Assembly: GCA_963599445.1 (NCBI GenBank)
Contig: CAVBWZ010000002.1
Coordinates: forward strand, 101,794-165,793
DNA length: 64,000 bases
Reading direction: 5' to 3'
From: UBA9732 sp963599445
GTDB lineage: Bacteria > Spirochaetota > Spirochaetia > Sphaerochaetales > Sphaerochaetaceae
In this document: positions 35,732 to 45,126 of the stretch, one piece after another
Position numbering within the stretch: position 1 is the stretch's first letter
How the letters are laid out: each line of letters starts with the position of its first letter
Made by a program: the position numbers and the translations under genes
The notes under the pieces: model-generated
The model's input: the letters and a program-made list of their open reading frames with translations, nothing else
Told to the model about the DNA's origin: nothing
Database searches by the model: none

Positions 35732-38700
35732 CTAACGCTTGCACACCGTTGCCCTGAAAGGACAATAGCCGCAGGTCCTTGAACCGTTCTCACATTGGTT
35801 GAACTTCATGTCGTTTATGTCCTTGATTGCTTCTTTGTAGTCGGCAACGATTCTATCTATGTCGCTTTGGCTATAGCGCAACGAAAATCCATAGTCTGAA
35901 GGGTCTGTCGCATCAGGGAAGATGAAGCCGGTTCCGTTCACATTCAACCCTTCTTTTCCCAAGACATAGCAGTACATACCAAGCTGTCTGAAATAGTCCT
36001 CATGAGGGCCATCCCAGCAGATCATCCTGCCGTCTTTGGGACGCCCCGTCTTGTAATCATAGATCTGGTAGTTGCCTTTGCCATCGGTCTCCATGCGGTC
36101 TATCTTGGCAATGAAAGGTTTTCCTTCGAACATGGGCTCGTATTCCTTCTCTGCAGCATAGAGCCGGGCGACAGGTATTGATGAAAGGTACTCATAGAAT
36201 CTAGGAAGGACCTTTTCTCCTTTGTCCAAGAGGTCTCTTTTTTGGTCTTCGTCATAGAAACGAGCGTCTATCTCGTCCTTGTAGACCGCTTCAAAGAGTT
36301 CGTAGCTTGGATATCTCTTGTCTTCCAAGGCCTTCTTCACCAAGAAATCACAAGCCTTGTGCACGGCAGAACCATAGCCCGATGCCACACTATCGCCTTG
36401 ATTTTGAAGGCCAATCACCCTTTCCAGGTAATATTTTGCAGGACATGCCAAGTATGAATTCAAGTTGGTTGCAGAGTAGTTCTTGATTTCCGCAAGATAT
36501 TCCGTCGTCAGTCCTTTGTAGTCACCATCCCAGTCGAACAAGTCCTTGACCGGATTGTGTTCGACCTTTGAAACGTCAGGATAGCTCTCCATCGTTCTAT
36601 CGTGAATCTCTACTTTGCCGTTGCCGTCTTCGTCCTTTATATGGCTCAGGAGTTCAGTGATATCGGTATCCTTGCCGTTCTCCGCTTTGAGCGAATATGA
36701 AAGGTTGAGGGTATGACGAGCCCTTGTCATGCCAACGAAAAGAAGCTTCACGTTATCTATGCGTTCTGCAATCTTGCGACCTTCCTTTCCGCCATCCCCG
36801 TATTCAGTAAGCGGAAGTTTCGTCGGCTTGTCTTTTTTGTCTTCATATCCCTTGTTGGTAAGGTTTGGCATGAAAACGTATGAGAACTCACGACCCTTGG
36901 ATGCGTGGTATGTTATAACCTGAACGGCATTGGATGTTGCACCTGTCTTTGGTTTCTCCACAGGAAGCGAAACTTTATTGTCCTTAAGCCCTTGGATATA
37001 ATTCAAGAAGCTGCTGAGGTCCTGCTTGCCATAGAAGGAAATGAAACCTGCAGCGATGCTACGCAGGAGTTCAAATCCTGCCTGCATAGAATCCCAATCC
37101 TCAAGGGAACTGTAGTAGTCGAATATTCCACTTCCCTCGACAACCTCATCAATGAGCTTTGAAATGGGCTCCTGTTTAATTGCAGACAAAGCTTTGAATG
37201 TCTTGAGCGTCCTTTCAACCTTGTCCTTTTCTTTGATTGCATTGGACTGAATACCGTTTTCGAGGATATTAATGATGCTTACATCGCTTCCACCATGCCT
37301 GTTCTGCTCCCAAACATAATAGAAATCCTCAGGACAGAGATCGAATGGTTTGGAATGAAGCAGAAACAAAAGGCTTCCTGCGTAACGCTTTGGGTTCGAA
37401 AGAACCTGGAGATAACAAATAAGAAGGTTCACCCCATCCACTTCAAATAAGTCAACACCTTTTTTGATTTCATAGTCGATACCAATGGAGGAAAGCAGCT
37501 GTGAATACTTGGAGGCTTCTCCATTTGTTCTTACTAGGATGGCTATTTCATTGAGGGCCTTGTCTCCGTACCTGTCCCTATGACAGCTTTCGGATTCGAT
37601 TAGTGCAACTATATCGTAAACGACAGCCTTCCTCTCTTCCAAGGCGTTCGAAAAGACGTTTATGCAAACGTTGTTGTTTGGAAGTCTCTCGTTCTTCGCC
37701 GTAAGTCTTTTGCTGATTCCTTCCTTCTTGAACGATGGATCGTTTACGACCCTTGAGCCAGCAGCTTCCTCCGCCATGATCTCCGCCACGTCCAGGATGT
37801 TCTGGTTAGACCTATAATTGTTCTGTAGGCAATATGTCGTAAGATTGGAAGCAAAAGCCGACCTATAGTTGTTGATGGATCCTATGTCCGCACCTTGGAA
37901 CCTGTAGATCATCTGGTCGTCGTCCCCAACTGCAAACACATTTCCTACAAGTCTTCCAAGTTTGATTACAAGTTCGTTCTGGGAAACGTTCGTATCCTGA
38001 TATTCATCCACCATGATGAACCTATAATTGGAAGCAAGCTCCTTTGTGAATTCAGGGTCTTCGTCCATTTTGTCCAGAACTAGGGAGATGCAGTCGTCAA
38101 AATCGATGAGGTTGTGCTCCTTCATCCTTGAAGAGTACATTTCAAAGTAAGTCCAAGCCTCAACAGCCCTTCCTATTCTCATTTCAATGTTATTGACTTC
38201 ATTTTGGGCTTTCTTCGTCTGCTTTGCATCATAGGTGGCCTTTGCGTCTATCAATGCGGACTGGAAATCAGGGTTCTCCTCTATATTCTCAAGGTATCTC
38301 TCTTTTGAAAGCCGGTTGCGTTTGATATCTGAAACCGCTGAGAGGAGCTCTCCTATGTAGTAGAAGTCGTTTCCTGTCGAAGTCTTCCAGTATTGGGGTT
38401 CCTTCTCCTTCAGGCATGAACGCATGATGTCGTTCTTCAATGCATCGTTTACCAGAGAATAGTTCTCTTCTAGGCCAAACTTCTCTCTGTTTTTCGCAAT
38501 TACATCAAGGCATAGGCCATGGAAAGTGAATATGTTGACACCTTCTATTCCTACATCCCTTTTGAGTCTGTCCAGCATCTCCTTGGCGGCTGCATTCGAA
38601 AACGTAAGACATAGAATGCTCGAAGGCTCGACTCCTTCGTTCTTTACAAGATTTTCAATCCTGTGGATAACCGTATAGGTCTTCCCCGTCCCCGGTCCTG

Positions 38701-38767
38701 CAAGAACAAGATATGCCCCTGTCGTGCACATAATGCAGGATTTCGAATCAGTTTTCACATTTGCCAT
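35732..38767 (-). CDS. UvrD/Rep-family helicase with C-terminal nuclease domain
   Basis: A 1011-residue superfamily 1 helicase. Motif I AGPGTGKT is at residues 23-30, LTFSNAAAKEM (Ia), VDEYQDTN (II), GDDDQMIYRFQGAD (III), NNYRSNQNIL (IV), ITYHASKGREFSYVFMP (V) and MTRARHTL (VI) follow. The last 250 residues are a PD-(D/E)xK-like (PDDEXK_1) nuclease region (YQIYDYKTGRPK) ending in cysteines CENGSRTCGYCPFRATVC, an arrangement that binds [4Fe-4S] in AddB and Cas4. It is probably a DNA end-processing helicase-nuclease; genes of this kind are frequent in defence islands. GGAGGGG precedes the ATG. Confidence 0.9.
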   Translation of the reverse strand: MANVKTDSKSCIMCTTGAYLVLAGPGTGKTYTVIHRIENLVKNEGVEPSSILCLTFSNAAAKEMLDRLKRDVGIEGVNIFTFHGLCLDVIAKNREKFGLEENYSLVNDALKNDIMRSCLKEKEPQYWKTSTGNDFYYIGELLSAVSDIKRNRLSKERYLENIEENPDFQSALIDAKATYDAKQTKKAQNEVNNIEMRIGRAVEAWTYFEMYSSRMKEHNLIDFDDCISLVLDKMDEDPEFTKELASNYRFIMVDEYQDTNVSQNELVIKLGRLVGNVFAVGDDDQMIYRFQGADIGSINNYRSAFASNLTTYCLQNNYRSNQNILDVAEIMAEEAAGSRVVNDPSFKKEGISKRLTAKNERLPNNNVCINVFSNALEERKAVVYDIVALIESESCHRDRYGDKALNEIAILVRTNGEASKYSQLLSSIGIDYEIKKGVDLFEVDGVNLLICYLQVLSNPKRYAGSLLFLLHSKPFDLCPEDFYYVWEQNRHGGSDVSIINILENGIQSNAIKEKDKVERTLKTFKALSAIKQEPISKLIDEVVEGSGIFDYYSSLEDWDSMQAGFELLRSIAAGFISFYGKQDLSSFLNYIQGLKDNKVSLPVEKPKTGATSNAVQVITYHASKGREFSYVFMPNLTNKGYEDKKDKPTKLPLTEYGDGGKEGRKIAERIDNVKLLFVGMTRARHTLNLSYSLKAENGKDTDITELLSHIKDEDGNGKVEIHDRTMESYPDVSKVEHNPVKDLFDWDGDYKGLTTEYLAEIKNYSATNLNSYLACPAKYYLERVIGLQNQGDSVASGYGSAVHKACDFLVKKALEDKRYPSYELFEAVYKDEIDARFYDEDQKRDLLDKGEKVLPRFYEYLSSIPVARLYAAEKEYEPMFEGKPFIAKIDRMETDGKGNYQIYDYKTGRPKDGRMICWDGPHEDYFRQLGMYCYVLGKEGLNVNGTGFIFPDATDPSDYGFSLRYSQSDIDRIVADYKEAIKDINDMKFNQCENGSRTCGYCPFRATVCKR

Positions 38768-38853
38768 GAAGCCCCTCCAAACAGACTAAATCTTATCGCG
38801 TTTCATGTTATCGAACACAATAAACTAGAAACCAACTATAGGAAGTAATTGTT

Positions 38854-39492
38854 TCATCTTATCAAATACTCCATCGAGCAGTTCAACGCTTTTGCAAGCT
38901 TGTAGATGGTCTCACCTTGGGCTTTTGAAAGCCCGAGGGTTCCTTGTTCATATGCTCTTATGGCCCGCAAGGAAACGCCGCTTATCTTTGAAAGCTCGAT
39001 TTGGCTAAGATTCCTTAGAACACGTAGGCGTTTCAAAGGACAGGCAAGGCCAATGGGTTTCCTTACAACTTCAAGGATTTCCGAGATATCCATTTCATGG
39101 TAAGGAGAGTAGTCCAACAATAGCTCATCAATGGGATATGCCTCCAAAATAGTCTTGAAGGACAATGCAGTGTACCATTGAATGTAGGCAAGGATCCACC
39201 CAACCCAGTACTCTGGAGTGATTTGAACATCCTGTTCTTTGTCGCATACAGGCAAGTTCAGAACCATGCCCAAGAGCTCGTTGGCGGACTTCTCCAACAG
39301 GATGACAGAGTCCCCATATTCGAAAGCCCTACAGACTGGAGATTCCACGAACTTTTTGGCAAACTCTCCCACCGTCATATTATAGCCGTATACTGCAAGT
39401 TCCAGCATACATCCAAGTTTGTGCTGCGCTATGGAAGTATAATAGTCATTGTAGGCACAAATCATTTGGTTCAACTCCAAGGACAATCTCAT
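38854..39492 (-). CDS. XRE-family regulator with long N-terminal domain
   Basis: A 212-residue protein. Residues 1-145 form an N-terminal domain with YWVGWILAYIQWYTALSFKT and ELLLDYSPYHEMDISEILEV. Residues about 150-212 are a Cro/C1-type helix-turn-helix (LRNLSQIELSKISGVSLRAI ... AKALNCSMEYLI). The N-terminal domain resembles the whole of the protein encoded upstream (39642-40130), suggesting a duplicated module. Such pairs recur in Firmicutes and spirochaetes and behave like regulator-partner or antitoxin-toxin pairs; that role is inferred. Confidence 0.75.
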   Translation of the reverse strand: MRLSLELNQMICAYNDYYTSIAQHKLGCMLELAVYGYNMTVGEFAKKFVESPVCRAFEYGDSVILLEKSANELLGMVLNLPVCDKEQDVQITPEYWVGWILAYIQWYTALSFKTILEAYPIDELLLDYSPYHEMDISEILEVVRKPIGLACPLKRLRVLRNLSQIELSKISGVSLRAIRAYEQGTLGLSKAQGETIYKLAKALNCSMEYLIR

Positions 39493-39641
39493 AACCAATG
39501 AAAGAAATTCCTTCGACCATGATAGATTTCAAGTCTGATTCCCACAGTCATATTGTAACATTACAATGTCACTTTTTCAAGCTTTTCAACATAAGGCTTT
39601 TCAACATAAGCGCGCGAAAGATTCCACTTAGATAAGAACAA

Positions 39642-40130
39642 TCAAGAACTCTTCCTTTGGTTAATTAATCGCCTGAGTATAGCCACCCCTTTCTCTATGG
39701 AGTCCTCTTCGTTTTGGCCTTTTGCCTCCAGTATACGCTCGATTGCAGCACTGCAATCAATGGAGTGATAAGGAAAGAATAGAGTTCGTAGCTCCGTGGG
39801 CTTTATGATGCGATAGACCTGTTTGCTAGTCTTTCCATAGGTATAGCACCAATATCGGTACAAGTACCCCATCCAGTACATCTCGTTTTCAGAGAACTTG
39901 ACCTTGCCATAATTCGTTTCACCAAACTCCTCATTAATCTCGGAAATGACAGAGTCATTCGAGCTTGCCTCGAATAGGAAGAATCCTTTGTCCATACGTT
40001 CTGCAACAGATGAGTTCATGAACCTACGCAGGAATACTGCGGAACTGCATTCAGTAAGAGTCAAAGACGCAACGAACAAGTTCGCCTGAGCCCTGCATAT
40101 AAACAATCCCATTTCATCGATTTCTTTCAT
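39642..40130 (-). CDS. partner of the XRE regulator
   Basis: A 162-residue protein without a helix-turn-helix. Its second half (NEMYWMGYLYRYWCYTYGKT, then PTELRTLFFPYHSIDCSAAI) aligns with the N-terminal domain of the XRE protein encoded 149 bases downstream, sharing YW-x-G-W/Y, the SK/SF turn, an L-rich run and the YH-x2-D motif. The N-terminal half is hydrophobic but not clearly a membrane segment. Probably one half of a two-gene module; activity unknown. Confidence 0.65.
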   Translation of the reverse strand: MKEIDEMGLFICRAQANLFVASLTLTECSSAVFLRRFMNSSVAERMDKGFFLFEASSNDSVISEINEEFGETNYGKVKFSENEMYWMGYLYRYWCYTYGKTSKQVYRIIKPTELRTLFFPYHSIDCSAAIERILEAKGQNEEDSIEKGVAILRRLINQRKSS

Positions 40131-40175
40131 TCAAGAGCATCCTGTGTATAAAGCTTCACAATCAGTGATATTGAA

Positions 40176-40460
40176 CTCAAACAAGTCGAAGTGCAAGCAC
40201 AAAGAAATGCAGAAAGCCATTTTTCTGTTAGATAGAGCTTATTATTGATATGCATCAACTATAAGCTTCCTCAAATACATCAACACCTGCAATCTCAATT
40301 AAAATTACTTGAATCAAAAGAAAAACGACAAGCTGTCATATTGTTTCAAACCAAACATTTTCGTTGACTATCCACAAAAGGGATTATACAGTGAAGGTAG
40401 TTGGGATGCCAACTTGGGCTGGTCGAAAGACCCGGGTCCACCTGAAACGGGTAAGACACC
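40176..40460 (+). repeat. duplicated leader block, upstream copy
   Basis: About 285 bases that recur, diverged, at 41991-42271. Shared stretches include CTCAAACAAGTCGAA, TTGTTTCAAACCAAACATTT and GACTATCCACAAAAGGGATT. It contains hairpins AGTTGG/CCAACT (40399-40414), GGTC-GAAA-GACC (40421-40432) and, just past its end, CGGGT/ACCCG followed by CTTTTATT (40448-40470). A reading frame runs through both copies, but the structure also suits a leader RNA. Confidence 0.75.
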
Positions 40461-40470
40461 CGCTTTTATT
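40448..40470 (+). terminator. possible terminator before the ORF6N gene
   Basis: CGGGT (40448-40452) pairs with ACCCG (40458-40462), then CTTTTATT. It is short but sits at the end of a structured leader, 16 bases before the ATG. Confidence 0.4.
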
Positions 40471-40485
40471 CGATTTTATTGTGAT

Positions 40486-41397
40486 ATGAGCGAGCAGAAT
40501 TCGGTTCCAATGACAATCACCTCTGATGATATCAAGGACAGGATTTACACTATCCGAGGCATGCAGGTAATGTTGGACTCGGATTTGGCAGCTTTGTATG
40601 GTGTTGAGACCAAAGCTTTGAACCAAGCCGTAAAACGCAATCCCGATAGGTTTCCAGAGCGTTATTGCTTTCAACTTACAGAAGAAGATTTTTCTCGTTC
40701 AAGGTCACAATTTGTGACCATGAATGACAAAACTGGACGGGGAACAAACATCAAATACCTTCCACATGCATTCACTCAGGAAGGCATCGCAATGCTCTCA
40801 TCTGTTCTTAGAAGCACAATCGCCGTACAAGTAAGCATAAGCATCATGGATGCATTCATCGCCATGCGAAACTATCTTGCCGGCAATGCCGTCATATTCC
40901 AACGCCTTGACCGCATAGAGCTCAAGCAGCTTGAGACCGATGAGAATATCAAGCATATCTTCAAACAGTTGGAGACTACGAAGCCTGACAAGGCCGTCAT
41001 ATTCTTCAAAGGTCAAATGTGGGATGCCACAAGCTGCATTGAAGAGATCATAGGGAAAGCGGAGAAATCAATAATTCTCATCGACGGCTATGTGGACAAG
41101 GGAACACTCGATATGCTTTCCAGAAAGAAAACCGAAGTTTCCGTTGACATCTATACCTTCAAGAAGAACTGCAAATTGACTGAGAAGGAAATCAATGCTT
41201 TTGAGAGCCAGTATGGGAACCTTGAAATCATGTTCACAGATGAATTCCATGATAGATTTCTGATTCTTGATAAAAAAATGCTTTATCACATTGGTGCTTC
41301 CATAAAGGATGCCGGTAAGAAAGCATTTGAGATTAGCATTAACGAAGATGAGAAGCTATTGAGATCGCTTCTTGAACGATTGCAATCGCTAACTTGA
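40486..41397 (+). CDS. ORF6N-domain protein with PLD-like C-terminus (copy 2)
   Basis: A 303-residue paralogue of the 17881-18780 protein. The ORF6N domain spans about residues 15-115 (IRGMQVMLDSDLAALYGVET ... IKYLPHAFTQEGIAML); the PLD-like part is at the C-terminus (ILIDGYVDKGTLDMLS, HDRFLILD). The frame is open back to a TTG at 40309, so a longer form with 59 more residues is possible. I chose the ATG at 40486 because it lies just before the conserved domain. It is preceded by a duplicated, hairpin-rich leader and followed by a lipoprotein gene and the relic of a third copy. Confidence 0.8.
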   Translation: MSEQNSVPMTITSDDIKDRIYTIRGMQVMLDSDLAALYGVETKALNQAVKRNPDRFPERYCFQLTEEDFSRSRSQFVTMNDKTGRGTNIKYLPHAFTQEGIAMLSSVLRSTIAVQVSISIMDAFIAMRNYLAGNAVIFQRLDRIELKQLETDENIKHIFKQLETTKPDKAVIFFKGQMWDATSCIEEIIGKAEKSIILIDGYVDKGTLDMLSRKKTEVSVDIYTFKKNCKLTEKEINAFESQYGNLEIMFTDEFHDRFLILDKKMLYHIGASIKDAGKKAFEISINEDEKLLRSLLERLQSLT

Positions 41398-41493
41398 CAA
41401 TACAAACTCATTTGTATGTGACACATATGATTAAACCATGTCCTCACAAAAAAAACTCATGACAATGGTTTCATGCTGAGCACAATGCATGAC

Positions 41494-41940
41494 TTATTCT
41501 TTGGTAAATGTCATGTTCCCTACGGTGATTGGAATCCGGCCTACTCCTGTAATTTCTAGACTTGTTGGTGTAAGCTCATGGACAAAAAGTGGTGGAGCGG
41601 TTCTTGCGCTATGCATATCGCAAATTATCTGTCTGCCGGAAACTCTGTAATTTCCAGGAAACGTGTAACCGTAAATCACCCATGTTGCTGTCTTAGTCTT
41701 GTCTTTAAAATCAAGAGTACATTTTGTTATGCCGTCTGTCCAAATCCATGAAACGTCAAGATGTTTTTCGATTGAATAGTCAGAGTCCATGTCAATCATA
41801 TCCTCTTGTCCAGATTCTTGTTTGTTTACCGTTTGGTCGGTTGTTTCTTGGCTATTTGAACTTGCATCGGGTTGGAGGCTACAGGAAATAAGAGCACAAA
41901 ATAGAGCAATCAAACAAAAAGCAATTAAACCATTTTTCAT
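41494..41940 (-). CDS. small lipoprotein
   Basis: A 148-residue lipoprotein. The signal peptide ends in the lipobox ALISC. A Ser/Gln/Thr-rich linker follows (DASSNSQETTDQTV), then a compact beta-rich domain of about 90 residues (WIWTDGITKCTLDFKDKTKT) of the kind seen in lipocalin-like lipoproteins. It lies on the opposite strand between the two ORF6N-related loci, within the segment bounded by the duplicated block. Function unknown. Confidence 0.7.
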   Translation of the reverse strand: MKNGLIAFCLIALFCALISCSLQPDASSNSQETTDQTVNKQESGQEDMIDMDSDYSIEKHLDVSWIWTDGITKCTLDFKDKTKTATWVIYGYTFPGNYRVSGRQIICDMHSARTAPPLFVHELTPTSLEITGVGRIPITVGNMTFTKE

Positions 41941-41990
41941 AGCTACAAGTTATAGGGTACGTGAACTCACACGGTCAATGAATTGCTGTA

Positions 41991-42271
41991 CTCAAACAAG
42001 TCGAAATGCAAGCCAAAAGAAACTGAAAACGTTTTTTGAAAGATAAACTTATTATTGACATATATCAACTATAAGTTTTTCAAAGATATTGGAATTTGAA
42101 GTCTCAATTACAATTAATTGCATCAAAATAAATTCGGCAAACCGACATATTGTTTCAAACCAAACATTTCCATTGACTATCCACAAAAGGGATTATCCAG
42201 TGAAGGTAGTTGGAATGCCAACTTGGACTGCCCTAAAGGCCCAGGTCCACCTGAAGCGTGGGTAAGGCACC
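41991..42271 (+). repeat. duplicated leader block, downstream copy
   Basis: Second copy of the 40176-40460 block. AGTTGG/CCAACT (42208-42223) is kept with a changed loop. In the next hairpin one T-A pair has become C-G, while another pair is lost. The terminator-like hairpin is not kept. Confidence 0.7.
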
Positions 42272-42420
42272 TGCTCTTCAAAGAAGAGTTGGATTTCATC
42301 TTGAAGTGCAAAAAATCCACCTCAAGTTGGGGAGGGGCGCGTTATCTTCCGTATGCCTTCACAGAACAAGGCATACACATGCACCCTATTCAAAGGAAAA
42401 GAGTTTCGCTGATAGTATAG
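42118..42420 (+). pseudogene. relic of a third ORF6N gene
   Basis: After the duplicated leader the frame runs into a short piece of the ORF6N domain: GARYLPYAFTEQGIHM corresponds to RRYLPYAFTEQGVAML of copy 1. The front of the domain and everything after this point are missing, and the frame stops at 42420. An internal deletion removed about 60 codons before the match and all of the PLD-like part. The 139 bases from here to 42559 hold nothing I can support. Confidence 0.75.
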
Positions 42421-42559
42421 TTTGCTTGTTTTTCAACTTGCTTTATACTATAAGTAGTCTAAAACGATGCAAAAACAAGTGAGAATGTACTATCTCAAGG
42501 ATACAACAGCCCTTGACGGTGGTTCACACTCAACCCAGAACGTGACTTACAACCCACCC

Positions 42560-43927
42560 CTACAACTTCTGCATCCAGCGGCGACGGTGGAACACGACGA
42601 GGGACACTGCGAAGCGGACGACTTCCTCAAGGGAGAGGATGAAGTAGACGTATGGGATGGGCAGGTCTAGCACGAATGCAGAGAGGAGTCCCAAGGGGAC
42701 GCCCAGGACCCATGTACCGAACAGGTCTATGCCCATGACGTACTTGGTCTTGCCACCACTACGCAGGATTCCACCACCCAAAATCATGTTCAGGACCTTG
42801 AAGGGCGCAACCAAAGCATATGCAAAGAGGATTTGCCTAGTCAGTAGGCGCACGGATGAATCCACATTGTATATCTTCACATACAAAGGACTTGTCACAA
42901 CAACCAAGACAGAAAGCGCAACGGAACCCACGGCTCCATAGAACATTAGACGCTTGGAGGCGGAGTACGCCTCGTCATACGAACCGGATCCAAGACGCTT
43001 TCCAACAAGGACTCCCGCCGCCTGCGAAAGTCCGCACAGAGCGCCAATCACGATGCCCTGGATTGGATTGGTAAGCGTCATGGCGGCACTTGCATCGGTC
43101 CCCATGTTCCCATATATCGCCGCATACACGTTCTCGCCAAGACTCCACATGAACTCGCACACCAACACAGGAAGCAGCATTGCCAAGTACTGGCCCACAT
43201 TGAACCTACAGGCCGATGCCCCTGCATCCACCGTCCTATGCGCCAGGCTGTTTCCATGCGGCATCAGGAACAACATGATTGCAAAGTTCGCAATCTGAGA
43301 CACCACCGTTGCAATCGCAGCACCTCTATAGCCCATTGGGGAAATCCCAAATGCCCCAAAGATTAGGATGTAGTTGAGAACGGTGTTCAGAACGGCGGCG
43401 ACGATGCTTGCATACAACGGAAGCCTTGGCCTGTCCGTGCACCTTAGAAATGTGGAAAGCATGGTTGCGCCCGCCATTGGCAGGAACGTAAGGGAGACTA
43501 TGGAAAGGTATCCGCAGGCGACATCCCTAGTGGAAGCATCCTTTGTGTACAGACCCATCACCTTGTAGGGAAACAGGATGCACACGACCATGAAAAGCGC
43601 TGCTACGACCACGGACAGGAGGAGATTCACATAGAAGCTGCGACGAACCTCTCTATCGTTCTTCTGCCCAATGTACTGGGATATCATTATCCCAGCGACA
43701 GTACCTACGGCGGAGACGACCACGGAGAAAATGGAAGAGAACTTTCCAGCAAGTCCAACCCCGGCTATGCTTACGCTGCCAAGCTGGCCTATCATGATCT
43801 GGTCCACTATGCTGAACGACGACTGCAGCATGGACTGCAGGGCTACAGGCACGGCGAGGGCCGCAACCTCCTTCAGAAACCCATCCGAGCAGGATGAGCG
43901 AGCGGCAGACTTGTCATGTACATCCAT
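42560..43927 (-). CDS. MATE-family multidrug efflux protein
   Basis: A 455-residue inner-membrane protein with 12 predicted helices, of the MATE family that exports drugs or metabolites using Na+ or H+ gradients. The N-terminal block (AVPVALQSMLQSSFSIVDQI, IGQLGSVSIAGVGLAGKF) and the repeat in the second half (ALCGLSQAAGVLVGKRLGSG) are typical. I chose the ATG at 43927. A TTG at 43945 overlaps the upstream stop as TTGA and could be the start instead. It is co-transcribed with the kinase gene. Confidence 0.9.
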   Translation of the reverse strand: MDVHDKSAARSSCSDGFLKEVAALAVPVALQSMLQSSFSIVDQIMIGQLGSVSIAGVGLAGKFSSIFSVVVSAVGTVAGIMISQYIGQKNDREVRRSFYVNLLLSVVVAALFMVVCILFPYKVMGLYTKDASTRDVACGYLSIVSLTFLPMAGATMLSTFLRCTDRPRLPLYASIVAAVLNTVLNYILIFGAFGISPMGYRGAAIATVVSQIANFAIMLFLMPHGNSLAHRTVDAGASACRFNVGQYLAMLLPVLVCEFMWSLGENVYAAIYGNMGTDASAAMTLTNPIQGIVIGALCGLSQAAGVLVGKRLGSGSYDEAYSASKRLMFYGAVGSVALSVLVVVTSPLYVKIYNVDSSVRLLTRQILFAYALVAPFKVLNMILGGGILRSGGKTKYVMGIDLFGTWVLGVPLGLLSAFVLDLPIPYVYFILSLEEVVRFAVSLVVFHRRRWMQKL

Positions 43928-43941
43928 ATTCGTTTCCAAAC

Positions 43942-45063
43942 TCAAAGCAATCGGTCTAGGGTTTCGTGCATTAGAGCCATGTTGGCGTCCATGTCCTTGG
44001 CAAGGGCAATGAGGTTGCGGGCGCGGTCGAGGTTCTGCGTTGGGTATTTGGCCTTGAAGTAGAGGTCGCCGGTGAGGAAGTCGTCCACATAGCGGGAAGC
44101 AAGCTCAAGGGTCATGACGAGACAGCTGTCTGCAAGGGACGAAAGCTCGGCGGGAAGGAGGATTTCCTTGGTCTGGGACAGGTAGCCCTGTGCAAACGCC
44201 TCGAATATGGCCATGTCGATGCGCACCTTGTCGAACTCAAGGCTTGACGAGCCCATGCTGTTGGCAGCGGACCTTACGGCGTCTCCAAAGTCATGGCCGG
44301 CGAAACCAGGCATGACGGTGTCCAGATCAAGCACGCATATGGCCTCGTTGGTGTCCTTGTCGAACAGAACGTTGTTTATCTTGGTGTCGTTGTGCGTGAC
44401 CCGCATTGGAATGAGCCTTTGCTCGTAGAGTCTGTGAAGGACGCACGCCTTGTCCTGCATGGAAAAGAGATACTGCACCTCGTCCCTGCATTGTACTGCA
44501 CGCCCCAATGCATCCGCATCGTAGTCCCTATGAAGCGTCTCGAACCGCTTTGGCGTGTTGTGGAAGTCCTCTATGGTATAGAAGAGCCTGGAGGCATCGA
44601 AATCGGACAGGTCCTTTTGGAACGCACCAAAGGCACGGCCTGCATTCCTTACGACGTCAAGGTTCCTGGACGAGTTGTACGTCACGGAATCTATATATCT
44701 ATACACACGCCAGAAGGTAGAGCCAGTCTCGTGGAAGTTGCGGCCATCGTCCGCATCGTGCAGGAACTCAAGGCAACGCACCTTCACGCCTCTGCGCTTC
44801 GAGGCATCCTTTATGTGCGTTGTCACAAGGTCTATGTTGGACATGACCTCCCACGGCTTCTTGAAGACGTATGTATTCACTTCCTGGAATATGTACGACT
44901 CAAGGCCGATGTCCTTGCCGTTGCATTTTCCGGCGTAGTCCACTCTAAACGTGTGGTTGACCTTGCCGTTGGAGATCTCTTCGTAGGAGACAAGCTCCCC
45001 TTCTATGCCAAAGGCATGTCCTGCTTCCAAAAGCCGTTTGCTTTCCGCTGATTCCAAACCCAT
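43942..45063 (-). CDS. NahK-like N-acetylhexosamine kinase/phosphotransferase
   Basis: A 373-residue kinase of the aminoglycoside-phosphotransferase fold. The catalytic loop VTHNDTKINNVLFD and the metal motif LDLDTVMPGFAGHDFGDAVR closely fit N-acetylhexosamine 1-kinase (NahK), which phosphorylates GlcNAc/GalNAc at C1 in host-glycan salvage. GGAAGAG precedes the ATG at 45063. Upstream codons are unrelated. Its closeness to the amino-sugar locus at 46.9 kb supports a sugar substrate, but a choline- or homoserine-kinase-like activity is not excluded. Confidence 0.8.
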   Translation of the reverse strand: MGLESAESKRLLEAGHAFGIEGELVSYEEISNGKVNHTFRVDYAGKCNGKDIGLESYIFQEVNTYVFKKPWEVMSNIDLVTTHIKDASKRRGVKVRCLEFLHDADDGRNFHETGSTFWRVYRYIDSVTYNSSRNLDVVRNAGRAFGAFQKDLSDFDASRLFYTIEDFHNTPKRFETLHRDYDADALGRAVQCRDEVQYLFSMQDKACVLHRLYEQRLIPMRVTHNDTKINNVLFDKDTNEAICVLDLDTVMPGFAGHDFGDAVRSAANSMGSSSLEFDKVRIDMAIFEAFAQGYLSQTKEILLPAELSSLADSCLVMTLELASRYVDDFLTGDLYFKAKYPTQNLDRARNLIALAKDMDANMALMHETLDRLL

Positions 45064-45126
45064 TCTCTTCCGTACCCCTTCAAGCGCAGTGCGCCATCCA
45101 ATCATCCAGTTTGAACTTCGAGTGCG

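Noticed and set aside
41400..41417. ATACAAA/TTTGTAT hairpin after the second ORF6N gene
   Set aside because: Weak A/T stem without a T-tract; not convincing as a terminator.
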